From NCBI GenBank assembly GCA_013368325.1, contig JAACJK010000060.1, positions 620,001 to 684,000 of the forward strand: a DNA stretch of 64,000 nucleotides. Direction: 5' to 3'. Shown here piece after piece: positions 32,901 to 44,325 of the stretch; position 1 is the stretch's first letter; every line of letters starts with the position of its first letter. The position numbers and the translations under genes are program-made. This stretch comes from Ephemerocybe angulata (taxonomy: Eukaryota; Basidiomycota; Agaricomycetes; Agaricales; Psathyrellaceae). The notes below the pieces were generated by a model. The model was given only the letters and a program-made list of their open reading frames with translations. It was not told the DNA's origin and did not search any database.

Positions 32901-34008
32901 CCTTGGAGGAGTTCAAGTAGTCTAAATCGTCCAAATTCTTCAGCCTGTCCACCTCGCCTGAGCTTCGCGTCGACATTGCTTGTAGGGAAAATGGTAGTGG
33001 GAGCCGACAGTCGGACAACGGCGGCGGAGATTCTGTCAGGTGGGGAGGTGCTAATATTCGCAGTTGAGTCACAATCTAAAAGATTTTAAACCGACCATTG
33101 AGACACTTTCAACTATCCATGAACTCACCTTCCGTCATATGTACATCCGCTTGTAGCCCATGTTCAGGATTGGCCAACCATTTTCGCTCCTCTGCCGCGG
33201 CGCGTTCAGCAGAGGCGGTCTTGAACTATTTCCATGCTTCTGAGGGCTTGATGGCGAGGATCTAATGACATTCGTATGGTCAGTCTATTTAGAATCTAGG
33301 GTCACACTAAATACCGAGGTGAAGTCGACGATGGTGAGAAGCAAGGGAACGATGAGCAAACCCTCGTTGTTGCTGTTGATGACAGCGATCACGATTTGAT
33401 GGGGCCGCTGCCGAGATCACGTCAAGAGCTGGCTGCATGACGAATGAGGCCTGGCCCGAGGCTGATCCCTCGCTCAACCTCCAGACTTTCGACCTCTTTC
33501 GACGGTCCCAAGCCTGATAAAGTGGTCAGTCATTCAAGTTGGCGCCGACAGGTCAAAGCGCTCACGAGCCGACAGTCGGAACCAGTATGTTTGATCGCCG
33601 GACATATCACGTTCCGAACCGGGTCATGTTTCCACCGTGTTTCCTCGGGAAACATTTGGGAAACATGGTGTGACGGTCTCTGTTGGGATTGTCACGGTGA
33701 CTCGCTCGACGTGACTGGCCCATCACAGCGTGTTTCCCAAATGGTTCCTGGGGAACCATTTGGGAAACATACAAAGGAAATGTGTCCTGAATGTTTTCTC
33801 GTGGATTCAGGGCGAAAACATGCCATTCGTTTGTTCCTCAAAAGTTTCCACCATGTTTTCCGGATGTTTTCGCCCGGAAACATTCCGGAAACATTCCGGT
33901 TTCGTGTTTCCAGCGCTTTGTCCACGAAAACATGTGGAAATAATTTCATATGTTTTCACCATGTTTCCCTCATCTTTCCACCGGAAACATGGTACCGCTG
34001 GCCTTGTG
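29928..34008 (-). repeat. Right arm of the large inverted repeat
   Basis: Reverse complement of 22712-27044, 4081 bp long. It lacks the 233-bp segment found at 23098-23330 of the left arm; the junction reads CATGAC/CCGGTTCGG in left-arm orientation. Compared with the left arm it also lacks two 9-nt units near its inner end and one G near 30905. It carries mirror copies of the module array (29928-32990), both internal duplicated segments and the GTTTCC hairpin (33732-33768). The outer boundary at 34008 is sharp: AGTCGGGACAGCC follows, unrelated to the left flank. Confidence 0.95.
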
Positions 34009-34163
34009 ACAGTCGGGACAGCCATGAAGTTATCCCTGGGCGCTATTGTCCGCCGAGGGCCGATCAAGGCCGCAGTAGAGACGCGTTCATCCATCAAGCC
34101 GCACTAGGCTCAAAAGGCGAATACACTCTTGACTTCTTACCACCAGGTTCTCGGGGCATAACG

Positions 34164-35443
34164 ATGGTCCAGCAATACGCAAAGCCTCCAACATGGAGGC
34201 AGACTTTCTCGTTGACCTTCAGGCTGCTCACACTTCGTAAGTGCTGCTTCGAGGATCACACCTTGCACGGGCGCTAAACCGATTGCAGCCGCATTTGTGA
34301 CGTTGGACCTCGTCAGGCACTTAGTATGTGGGCGGAAGAGTCCTGGCTTGCTCAAGTACTCTGGTCTCTCAGCCATGCGATACTTGAACAAGGCCCCGTA
34401 CGAAGGGTTGAAATGGCTCGCTGGCACGACGTCAGCGAACTATGCTGCATGGGCGAAAGCGCGTGGCCTACCCGCAGTCGTTGACGGTCCTCTTATCGAC
34501 GATGCTTCTATATACTGGCTTGGCCCCAAAAGAACGGACAAGGTGGTTCTCTACGTGCCAGGTCCGTCAAGTCTGCAGCGTCTGCACTTGGACTAGATAC
34601 TCATCCAAGGCAGGCGGTGGTTTCTGGGCAGGTGTAAACGGGACTGCCTTGAGCTTCTGGAACCATGTCAGAGTCGAGCTCGATAAGCAGGGGGTTCATG
34701 CTGGCTATGCTGTCCTGGGCTACGGTGCGTGGTGATACTGCGATCCCAACACGCGGTATACCCGTGTTCTTCTGGTTCTTTGCCTGACGGCCCTGTTTCA
34801 TGCAGGACTCTATCCGGAAGCATCGTTCCCCACCCAACTGCGGCAATTGGCCGTAGCATTTGACCACCTGATGGCGTCTGGGGTCGAGCCTAGCAATATC
34901 CACCTCGTTGGTGACTCTGCAGGGTCTAACCTTATTCTTCAATTCCTGTCCCAACTCCTTCATCCCATCGACGGTATCGGCCCGGTTCAAACCATCAACG
35001 GGCCTCTTGGGGGCGTATACCTCATGTCACCTTGGCTCTTATTCGAGTCGCAGTCGAAGTCGTTCCTTGATCCTACCTCGAAGGACGTCTTCGATGCGGC
35101 GGAGATACTCGCCTGGGGGAAACAGTATGCTTCGCAGGTTCCTGACTCAAGGAAGCCGTACGTCGAGGCAGCCGCCGCGGGACCTAATTGGTTCAGTGGG
35201 CTAGGTCTCATTGTAAAGCATGTTTTGATATCCTCGGGGAGCGAGGAGCGCTTTCTTGATGACGCCGTGTCGTTTGGAGATACCTTGAGGAATAACGGGG
35301 GAGCCAATGTTCAACTCGAGATCCAAGAGGGTGCGGTACATAACGAACCGTTTTTGAGCTTCATCACAACTGACACTCCTTCTGATGTTGGGACCCTGAC
35401 CCCCGTTATCATTCAATGGGTCAAGGAGCAGCTTCTGGAGTAG
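34164..35443 (+). CDS. Alpha/beta hydrolase (esterase/lipase type)
   Basis: A serine hydrolase of the fungal esterase/lipase group; the substrate is unknown. Four exons join in frame to 364 residues: 34164-34236, 34289-34561, 34614-34724 and 34806-35443. It starts MVQQYAKPPTWRQTFSLTF, followed by a hydrophobic N-terminal segment. The oxyanion-hole region reads VVLYVPGGGFW, where His of the usual HGGG is replaced by Pro. The nucleophile motif is GDSAG within NIHLVGDSAGSNLILQFL. The acid is probably in the ISSGSEERFLDD region and the catalytic His in EGAVHNEPFL. Length is normal for the family. The start codon lies 155 bp outside the right arm of the inverted repeat, so its promoter may overlap the repeat boundary. 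No TATA box was identified. Confidence 0.85.
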
Positions 35444-36116
35444 ACAGAACACTGAGTGTTTCTTTCTTTAGCTAAACTGTACACAGGTCCCTCGCTTTCA
35501 GACGATAGTTCCACCGTTCGATCTCGCAACGTCCTCGAAGCAATATACCCCATTTCTCTTTTGTATGTTTGGCACAAGGCTCGATGAGGGAGTAAGGATG
35601 TGTGACCTGCAAAAGAGCGTCACTTGCAGGAGGAACGTCAGTTCAGGATTCAATGAACCGTATAGTCGGTATGTAGTTAAAAAGGATCACCATCGAGGTA
35701 CAAGCGCGCCCGCGTTCCTATCGCGAGGCGCAGCGTTTCACTTTTCGGTACAGGGTTTGAAGCTGTATGTGTGTGTGTGTGTATACCTTCAGCACACATA
35801 ATTTGGTCATGGGTACATGTCCATGATCACGTCTGTGGATAAAGCCCATCGTTGCCTTGGGCAGGTCGGTAGTAGCCGAGAATAAAATGAGGACGCCATG
35901 CACACCTTACAAGGGCCGCAGATGCTCGAAATGGCCGATCGATAGGAAAGTAGCCTCACAGCGCACTATATATAGGGCCCAGAATCGAAATGCCTTCTCG
36001 GATTGAACGCATGCACACTCCCACAGCTAAATAACTACCACTATCATCTATCTGTAAGCCATCGCGTCTCTTCCCATCAAGGCGTATATTCAGTACTCAC
36101 GTTGCTCAATAGAACT
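35444..36116. other. Intergenic region with RNase H-gene promoter and TG microsatellite
   Basis: Contains a TG microsatellite (about 35766-35781). A TATATATAG box lies at 35967-35975 and a 5'-untranslated intron at 36054-36112 (GTAAGC...ACTCAC...AATAG) just before the ATG at 36117. The leader also holds a short upstream open frame starting at 36011. Confidence 0.55.
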
Positions 36117-37547
36117 ATGTATTCCGACTCAGGATCGGAGTCGGACAGCAGCGCCGACTCCGGGTTCACCTCTTCGAGTGGCTATCAGTCCTCCAAGTAC
36201 TCACCGCGGGCGGCGCCTTGGACCTGCGACCCTGCTTTCGGCGTCGTGCATCAGGACCAGTGTTCGATATGCCGCCACTACATGTCCCACTTCGTCGAAG
36301 GATCCAGAGACTCCCTGAGCTCATCATTCCACTCTGCCGTCGCGGAGCGGGATGGGAAGCCGACGATGCGATACCTAGAGGGCATCGAGGAGGGCCGGAG
36401 GATCCAAGTGGAGAAGGACAAAGCAAAGTTGGCCCGCTATCGAGAGGAGCGCAGCGACGCACACATGAAGCGCCATCGAGCCGAGGCTGAGGCCAAGCGC
36501 CTGAGGGCCGAGCTTCGAGAGATGCGGGATGCGTTCATGGCGATGCAGGTGGCGTACGAGGAGCAGATTGCGGCGCTTACGTTCGGCCCTGGCCACGCGG
36601 GGGACGAATTGGAGGCCCTACGTCTACTGGAGCTTCAGGACGCGCTCTTCGCTGAATCAGGCGCCAACGAATTGTCGGCGAGGGCCATTCGACTCGCGCT
36701 TGGCGGACCGAGTGGAAAGAGCGCGGGAGGAGATTCCGATTCCGATGCCTCGGATTCGGACTCGAGCGAGACGACGTCGACGGCGACACAGGTGTTCGAC
36801 TCTTCCGATTGCTCTTGCTCTTCGTCTGGGGAGGACGATAGTGCAAGTCGTGTTGGGGAGATAAAGCTGGTATCGGTGGAGAAGGCCAGAGAGATCATGA
36901 GCGAGTTGACGCAGAATGCCACGGAGCCAGCAACCCTGGGCAGATTGCGCGAGCTGTGTTTGGACGCACATCGGACCCCAAAAGGCGAACGCTCTGCCGC
37001 CCACAGGTTTGTCCTGAAGGAAGCGTGGAAGGTGCCCATGGTGCTGAGTCCCAGGGTGATCGGAGCTGGAGTCCCGTTGCTGGCGGCCCTACCTGAAGTC
37101 TTTGTGGATGCGTCAGGGAAGGGGATAGGGTTTCTCTGGAATGGTAGATGGGCGGCATGGAAGCTATCCAAAGGTTGGAGATCTGGAGGACGCGACATGC
37201 AGTGGGCGGAGATGGTGGCCGTGGAGTTGGGTCTGAGGACCCTCATCGCAGCAGGTGTGCATTCGACGCACATCCGCGTGCGGTCTGACAACCGGGCTGT
37301 TGTAACAGCCCTGAGTTCGCATGTCATGCGTGGGTCCCAGGAGGCGTCGATTCTCAGAGAGGTTTTGGCGCTTTGTAAAGCGCACGCTATCGCGATTATG
37401 CCCGTCTGGGTTTGGACGAAATTTAACCCTGCAGATCCTCTATCTCGAGGAGAGTTTCCCAGCTGGGACTCGTATGTGGACACTGCGATAGAGATACCGA
37501 TTCACCTAGAACAGTTCGTCAGCAACGTTCAACGACGATCCGCATAA
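36117..37547 (+). CDS. RNase H-like domain protein, retroelement-related orphan
   Basis: A single coding exon of 476 residues. The N-terminus is acidic and Ser-rich (MYSDSGSESDSSADSGF) and has a CSICRHYMSHFVEG motif that could bind zinc. A long charged helix (residues about 85-180) follows, then a second acidic Ser/Asp run. The C-terminal third is an RNase H fold. Its likely catalytic acids are Asp in EVFVDASGKGIGFL, Glu in QWAEMVAVELGLRTL, Asp in RVRSDNRAVVTAL and Asp in FNPADPLSRG. The NPADPLSRG ending is typical of RNase H domains of retroelements such as DIRS/Ty3 types. No reverse transcriptase, integrase or repeats flank it. It could be a fragment or a domesticated gene; the intact acids, spliced leader and TATA box favour an expressed gene. 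Confidence 0.75.
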   Translation: MYSDSGSESDSSADSGFTSSSGYQSSKYSPRAAPWTCDPAFGVVHQDQCSICRHYMSHFVEGSRDSLSSSFHSAVAERDGKPTMRYLEGIEEGRRIQVEKDKAKLARYREERSDAHMKRHRAEAEAKRLRAELREMRDAFMAMQVAYEEQIAALTFGPGHAGDELEALRLLELQDALFAESGANELSARAIRLALGGPSGKSAGGDSDSDASDSDSSETTSTATQVFDSSDCSCSSSGEDDSASRVGEIKLVSVEKAREIMSELTQNATEPATLGRLRELCLDAHRTPKGERSAAHRFVLKEAWKVPMVLSPRVIGAGVPLLAALPEVFVDASGKGIGFLWNGRWAAWKLSKGWRSGGRDMQWAEMVAVELGLRTLIAAGVHSTHIRVRSDNRAVVTALSSHVMRGSQEASILREVLALCKAHAIAIMPVWVWTKFNPADPLSRGEFPSWDSYVDTAIEIPIHLEQFVSNVQRRSA

Positions 37548-38084
37548 TTCTCGAGGCGCGAGTCGCCGTTGGCTACATATTCCTATGTATTCCTATGTAT
37601 CGTTTATGTATATGATTAGAGACCATCAAGCGAATGATTTTCATATACGACTTACCAAGAGAGTAGCCTGCTTGAAAATACAGGTCGCGGTCGTGGATGG
37701 GGACCAAGTCGGAGAACTTGAAAACCAGGTAGAATGATTTCACCCGGATTTCGGACGCATCACCAACGTTTGGCGGGGAGCGGGACCAAATATGGTCAGC
37801 TTCCGTGCATATTTCTGATACATACTTTGGTGTTAAATTTACCCCGATGTCCCGAGTTTCTTCCAGCTCGCCAGCTTTGATTGAGGGGAGTGCTGTTGTA
37901 AGCTTAAGCTTAATCCCACAAAGAACTTAACAAAGGAATAACATCGCTTTATAGTACAATATAGTGGAAGTGGTAGATACAAAGACCAGTAGTGAATGAA
38001 ACTACCGGAAGGAATTAGACAAACAGGAAATGTATGGTGTATAGGATGATTATAAAGTAGCAAGGCAAGGGCTCGAGACAGAGC
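37548..38084. other. Convergent gap, no gene
   Basis: AT-rich sequence between the ends of the RNase H-like gene (+) and UbiA gene 1 (-). It has a short repeat TATTCCTATGTATTCCTATG near 37577. No coding signal is seen. Confidence 0.5.
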
Positions 38085-39346
38085 TTAGCATACGCCAGCT
38101 TGGCCACTGATATTCCCGGAGAAAGGTATTGACTGGTACGGTGGCTGGGGTGCGATTTGTATTGAGTACCTCTTGTATAGCCCCATGTGTACGATTGTCA
38201 ACGATAGCCAGGCCTACAAACCATTAGTTAGCACGTGTATAGCAGATACCGCCGGAGAGGAATTGACTCAGGGGGTGGGCGTCATTTTTGGCAGGCCCTC
38301 CTCTGAACTTTCACACACACACACACACTCACGTTGTAGAGGACGTATGTCCACTCATCATTCTTCACTTCACGCAAGCAGAGAAATCTGAAGCTAACCA
38401 ATATTGACAGGCCGAGGTAGACGGCCGCCAACCAGGATGGGGGATGGGAGAGGGAAATGACGATGGCCGACCAGAGCGGGAGGAGGATTGGCATCGAGAT
38501 GCGCGAGGTATTAGGAAGCATCATGGGGATGGTATTTCTACCAACCTCACGATCGCCCTCCACATCCTGGAAATCCTGGGCATGTATTGTGGTGCTGATT
38601 ACGAAGAAGAATAGCGTGAGTTCGGGAAAGTTCTTCCAATTCAAGGTTTTGAAGAGTGACCCAGATGCTCGGTCGCAAGCTAAGTAGAGTTTTAGATGAG
38701 ACGAGAAAACAGAGGGTATAGCACTTACAAGCAACGAGACTCGTTCCGAGAGCCATCATCGAATACCCGAAGCCATTGAATAGACTTTTGGCAAATCCAT
38801 TCTTGTCGCAATCGAAAAAATTGTACATAAAAACCAGGACTGTGAAGAGGATGCAAGGAACGAGGACCGCTGAGCCAAAATAGGAGGAGAGCATAGCACA
38901 GGCTGGGATGCTGATCCATCGGGCAATGATGGCGTTTCGCAGCGAGATACGTCCGGAAGGGATTGGTCTCCAGGGCTTGTTCTCGGCGTCTTCTTCAGGA
39001 GATATTGTCTGGTTGAAGAGGTTGAATTGAAGGAGAATCATCCAAAGCCAGAAGATGGCCTTGAGTGCGTGCTCAATTGGCTGCGAGCTGCATAGCGGTG
39101 CGGTTCCGATGGCGAGGATTGACTAAAGCAATAAGAAATGTTCGACATTAAGCAAAGCCGAGAGAATGACAGGCTTACGACAGGTATGACAGTGGTCTTA
39201 ATGTCTGATTTGGTAAAGAGAAAGACTGTCTCGAGGTGATAGGCAACGTCCTTTGAAATTGCATTAATCCGACGAATCGGTCCTGGACGAGGAGATGGGG
39301 GAAGAAAGGGAGAAAGGCAAGCTGTAGCCTGAGTGTGAGATTTCAT
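38085..39346 (-). CDS. UbiA-family membrane prenyltransferase or terpene cyclase, paralogue 1
   Basis: An integral membrane enzyme of the UbiA superfamily, which acts on isoprenyl diphosphates. Four exons (39346-39179, 39122-38729, 38679-38333, 38213-38085) join to 345 residues. Aspartate-rich motif 1 is in NQTISPEEDAENKPWRPIPS and motif 2 is DFQDVEGDREVGRNTIP. Several hydrophobic helices surround them, for example LFFFVISTTIHAQ. The N-terminus is polar. The second copy at 60255 has identical lengths for exons 2, 3 and 4 (394, 347, 129 nt), so the two are true paralogues. In fungi this superfamily includes aromatic prenyltransferases and UbiA-type sesquiterpene cyclases (fumagillin pathway type). 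Which of these it is cannot be told from sequence alone. No aromatic-substrate or P450 gene is adjacent. A TG microsatellite forms part of the last donor site (GTGAGTGTGTG). Confidence 0.85.
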
Positions 39347-42160
39347 ATTGAGAGAGGGGATTGGGGAGGGTTTTGGATATCAAAGCGTCTTTTTCTCCAT
39401 AATATATGTGGCCTCGCACCTTTTTTGAGGATACTGATAGCCTCTTGCCTGCGTAAGGGAATTTGAAGGCTCGGTATACCAAAACACGGCCTCTAGATTC
39501 AGATTGACGGAAACTATCACAAGAGTCCGGGTCTGAGCGCAATTGTTGCCCCAGCCCCGTTTGCACCGAGGCCGTCACTTGATCTCAGGCTCACCCTGGC
39601 CAGAGAGACGTTTCGGTAATTAGGGACGTGTGGTCCTTGTTCATTATGATATCAAGAAATGGTGTGTTAGAGCCCAGGGTCAGTAGACATGTTAGATGTA
39701 TACTGCAGTAACTGAGGATTATACTGGGGTATACAGGTATACCGTCCTTGGTGAAAATGCAGCCGGCTATACGGCATTTTACAAAATGGACTATATTTTT
39801 TAGTTGGGAATCAGAAACCGCCCTACAGCCGACGTTCAAGGCTTCGAGGCCGCATATGTAATACCGATTTCGATATGGGGATGCCATGGGCCCCTGCAAA
39901 TGACTCAGACCCGGCGGTGCTTGGTGCTTGTCACAGGACCCACACACAATCCGCTGAGCGCTTAGCAAAAGACCAGTCTGGCACTCATGAGTTATAAATA
40001 GTGCTACGTATATTGGGCTCCTCAGCAACTTTTCGTGGCCATCTGAGTGGGTAGAGGCTGCAGTATACACGGCATGCCATCTGACTAGATTCTCGAACCA
40101 AGGAGATATCAAATCCATGCGTTCAATTCATTCTTGAGTAAAGGTCCGAAGGAGCCCACGATTGCGCCCGCGCGCGTATGCGCCCGGCGTTCCGACTTTG
40201 GAGCTCAGTGCTCCGCACGGTCCCTATATATGAACGTCCACCGGAGTAAGAAGCTATGACTGCGATAATGAGCCTTCGCAGGGACTTTGGATGGCGACGA
40301 CGGTATCAAGTACTTATACGACTCTCGGTTCGCAAGCCTGAGGTTCAGCGGTCTCCGTAACAATAAAAAACCCTACAAACATGTCACATATCTATCGCTG
40401 AGCTGAGGAGGCACCTTGCTTTGACCAGTTGTGATCTTCCCCAACTTCCGACATTGTCGCCGAATCCAAGCGCGCGCTCCAATCGGCTCCCCCTTGGAAC
40501 AAAAGATGAGAGCCGCCCCCAAATCCGTGTATACTGTAACTTGGCTCTCTTTGAGATGGTTATGTCACGGCCCGAAGACAAGAGCACCGGTTAGCCGGAA
40601 GTGCACACTGAGCCTTCAATGGATTTGACTTCGAGGACTGCATATCATTTGCTGGCACTGGACATGAGTGTTGCTAAACCCTTCAGTGTTGGAATCCGAG
40701 ACTCTGTGGTATAATGACTGGTGCATGCTCGGGAATAAAATTTAGCTCTAGTGCAAAGCCACTGTACTAAAAATTTGCCATTTGCTTCAATAACGCACTC
40801 CTGGCACGGGCGCCAAACGGTGTGAACGCGACTAAGCGCTCAAAATGGTGCTTCACACCACCACCACGAGGTCGCGATTGGTCATCGCACACCCACTTGC
40901 TCTACTTTACGTTCTCTCACAAACTCACATTGCCTTAACGCCTGCCTACTGATAATGATACCTATCTTCCTTGAAGGATTTCACATGGCCCGTCAATGAC
41001 CTGCCCTGCCAACCGTCGATCACCAGGCTCGTCAGATCCTGTGTCACGCTAGTGTGTGCATGATATGCTATGCACATCGGTGCAGGTTCGTCACTATTAT
41101 AATTAACCAACTTCTAACCGCCCGGAGGTGGTCACCGCTCACCACTGACCACCGGCTACCAAAGCGACTTTTTAGTTGAACCGGTCAGCTACTAGTCCAC
41201 AAGGTACCCCTTCTATTAACCAGAACCGCCCAAGGAACCGTACGCCGGGGCCATTAGTACGCTTTGACCTGTTGGACCCCCGCGGGAAACGATGCCCACT
41301 TTGGAACAAACGCCGAAAAGGCTGTTGGTACAAATCCGAGTCGCTTCTTTTCATGCACCATCTCATTCACGAGCTGCATATTCCCCTCCAACTCTCTATT
41401 ATCGCGCGGACTGCACTCCTCGATATAACTTGGGATGACATTTCTCTCTCGCATAGTGGATCTGCTTTGCGAGACTAGCCGCTCATCTGCAGGTCGACCT
41501 TTGGGCCAGCTGCCGACGTGGCCCTGCAACCGCACCCGCTGGCTGGCTCTCTATGGAACTCTTGGTCGCGAAGCCACAAAAGCTAGCGACAGACATGAAT
41601 GGTCCTTTCCTTCTGCCTTTCCCTCCTCTGTGGTCCAATGAACTTGTCCTGATTCGAAAGAAAGCCGTCATCGCCATTGATGGCAGGTTTTCTGACAAAG
41701 GCTGCCTGGATCTCTTTCTTTCAACCACGTCATGGGTACTTTGCTGTTGACGCCTGTCCATCGCGCCAATGCTGTCCTGTCACAGTACGACCGACAATGC
41801 CGCCTCTTTATGATATCATAGAGCGGGCGTTCCAACTGCAATTTGCAATCACAGATAATGGAATCGGATGGTCCCTTTCGGCGAGATTAGATATGACAAA
41901 GTACGGCTTTCCGACGAGATAAAAACTTTTTTTTTTGGCTTGACCTTTGTCGGGATTCTGAGATCCCTCTGACTGCGACCCCGAGCGCGCACGAATGGGC
42001 GGTTCTGGCAAGGGTGCCTCTTTGTCAAGAGCTGGCTTAAAAGCAGACCAATTCGCGCCCAGAGGCTCTTCACCAACTCCCATCCCTTCCCCTTCTTCCT
42101 TCCCCTCTTCTCATTCTTCGTACTCTTATCCATTTCACGTTCCACTTATCCTCATTTGAA
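39347..42160. other. Large gene-poor gap
   Basis: About 2.8 kb with only short scattered open frames and no recognisable motif, exon chain, tRNA or element ends. A T-run (41932-41938 region) and C/T-rich sequence precede the gene at 42161. It may contain decayed elements, which I cannot identify. Confidence 0.5.
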
Positions 42161-43885
42161 ATGAGCTCCTTATCGCTTTCTCTTGCGTCCCCTCGCACTC
42201 CTAGCAGGCTAGGAGGTGGGGCCTTTCCTCCTTCTGCTTCCTCTCCTGACACTTCGTGAGTGTAATCGCAAGCCTGGCTCCAGCAATCGTAGCTGAATTG
42301 TCGTTTTTAGCTTGACTCCGGATGGGTCGGCCTTTTCCGACGACATTGCTTTCGACCCACAATCCACTCCCTCCACTGACCTCGAGGACTTCAGCACAGG
42401 AGCTGTCGGAGTGGGGCCAAACCCGTGAGTCTAGGCTCATTTGGTCCATAGCCGTACGCTCATGAGCCAACCTTTCATTCTCCAGTCGTCACGGTCAGGA
42501 CTCTCCAACTCGGGCAAAGTCCTCCTCTCATCGAGGAGTCGCTACCTCCACCGGCCGAGCTCATGCTCCAGGATCACAGTAAGCCCATTGATCCTCCCCA
42601 CCACTTCCCCCTCATTCAAGTCTCGTCCCAGATCTCGTTCGGCGCTTGCTCCCCATCGTTCCCCGTATCCCACAACGGGGGAATCGCGCGAGGTCCTCAC
42701 CCCACGTCCCTTGCAGTCGGCCACCGATAAGGGTGCTGTTGCTTCTGCTTCTCACGGCGTCGGAAAAGGGAAAAAGGTTGCTCCAGAGGCGCCTGCCTTG
42801 GTGAAGGCTGGGAGTGAAACGGACCCCGCTCCTCGCAAGGAAGGCTTAGATGCGCAGCACTCGCCTCCCGCTGCCCAGACTAATCCCGGTAAACGACGCT
42901 ACGATGAGCCACACTTGGCGAGGCCGAGGCCTGCGAATCCTGGGAAGGAGAACCGAGAACCGACCCTCGGCCCTGCGTCATCCTCCGAGATGACCCGTTC
43001 GATTCCCGACCAGGCGAAGGGTGTCAACGGCGACTCCAAAGGTAGCCCTGGTACGACGCCTGTTCCGACCCCCGACAGCCCGACGAAGAACCGCTCCGTA
43101 CAACGCGGTTCCAAGTTAACCAAAGATAAATCTTCGTGAGTGTCATCTCTCTTGTGCATTAGACTCAGACAACTGATACAACTAGCAGTACTGTGCCTCT
43201 ACCCTCCGAGGTAGGCGGGACTCCTGTTAGTGTCCAAGCTTCGTCGTCTAGGTACGTTGGGTCATTACTACCCTTTATTATGCAAGTGAACTGACGAAAA
43301 CCCAGGCTGGACTCGACTTCACGTGGTGAAGCGTCCCGTACTACGCCCCAGCCAAGTTCGCACCTAACGGGGCAGGAGGTTTGCGGCTACGTGGACTCAG
43401 TCAGAGGGAAATGCACCCTTCCTTTTGACCCAGCATTCTTCGCTGAGCACCGCATCATGGACCATATCAAGGTTCGCGATATCTCGCACGAAGGATACGT
43501 GAATGAGTGCGGCATGGGTGAAGTGCCTTGTGAGGTGAAGAAGGTGCATATGTTCGACCTGAAGTTTCACCTTTCCCAGTCCCCGCACAACTATAAGCAG
43601 ATCAACACGAAGTGGAAAATGCCTTGTGGGGCGTTTGTAGAAGGGACTTTGGGGGTTGTGGGTCACGCGTCTGATCCCACTCGGGGTTGCGAGAACAAGC
43701 GGTGCAGCAGCATCCTCGACCAAGAGCTGAAGACCAGGTTGCACGAGGCTACTGAAGAGGAAGGAGTGTACATGAAGGCGCTCAGGAAGTTGATGCTCTC
43801 CACTTGGCGCCTGAACGTTGTTCGCGATCTAGAAAGGGATCAGTCGCTTCAACTCTGCTTCTATACGTGTCCCTCCGATTCCTGA
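42161..43885 (+). CDS. Ser/Pro-rich protein with conserved-looking Cys/His C-terminal domain
   Basis: Function not recognised. Six exons (42161-42255, 42311-42424, 42467-42578, 42621-43135, 43189-43251, 43306-43885) join to 492 residues with all phases matching. The first two thirds are low complexity, rich in Ser, Pro, Arg and Lys, with an NPGKENREP stretch and basic runs suggesting a nuclear protein. The last 165 residues look globular: KCTLPFDPAFFAEHRIMDH, then NECGMGEVPCEVKKVHMFDL, QINTKWKMPCGAFVEGTLG, and SDPTRGCENKRCSSIL. Cys and His spacing resembles an atypical zinc-binding or DNA-binding domain. The other Cys/His-containing genes at 48257-49258 and 51161-52616 have a similar layout. 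The intron 2 acceptor CATGAG was chosen because it is the only one that keeps the frame. Confidence 0.65.
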
Positions 43886-43962
43886 TTTAACTCACGTTAT
43901 TCGAAGATTATTGAACTGTAATTGACTGTAATACTTCCACTCTTTAATCTCCACATTCCTTT

Positions 43963-43968
43963 AATAAA
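43963..43968 (+). promoter_or_regulatory. Polyadenylation signal
   Basis: AATAAA 78 bp after the stop of the 42161-43885 gene. Confidence 0.5.
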
Positions 43969-44248
43969 GTTCATCTACGAAACTGGTTCGAATCCTGCTG
44001 GAGCTCGGCATTTCTTTCGAGGAGTCCACTCGATTTCAGTACGGGCTAACTTCAAGCTATCTTTGAGCCTTCGAGCCGGCTAAACGAAAAGTAACACGCT
44101 CTCACTCTCACAAGAGCGCAAGATTAGGTACCGCGGACATGCCTTTACAATCTTAGTACGATAGCATGAGCGCTTACCTAGCATGTGGTCAAAAATTCGA
44201 GAAGCGCCCAAAAAATTTGTTTGGCAGTAGACAGTGAATCAAACATCC

Positions 44249-44258
44249 TTATATATAC
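44249..44258 (+). promoter_or_regulatory. TATA box of ZPR1
   Basis: TTATATATAC about 70 bp upstream of the ZPR1 start codon. Confidence 0.5.
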
Positions 44259-44325
44259 TCGATCATCTTAAGTACTTCTTGAATTGTTCTTGAACAGCAT
44301 CTATCATCTTGTTCTCCTCGTTTCT

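Noticed and set aside
36635..37483. 282-residue minus-strand frame opposite the RNase H-like gene
   Set aside because: Shadow of the sense gene, which has clear catalytic motifs.
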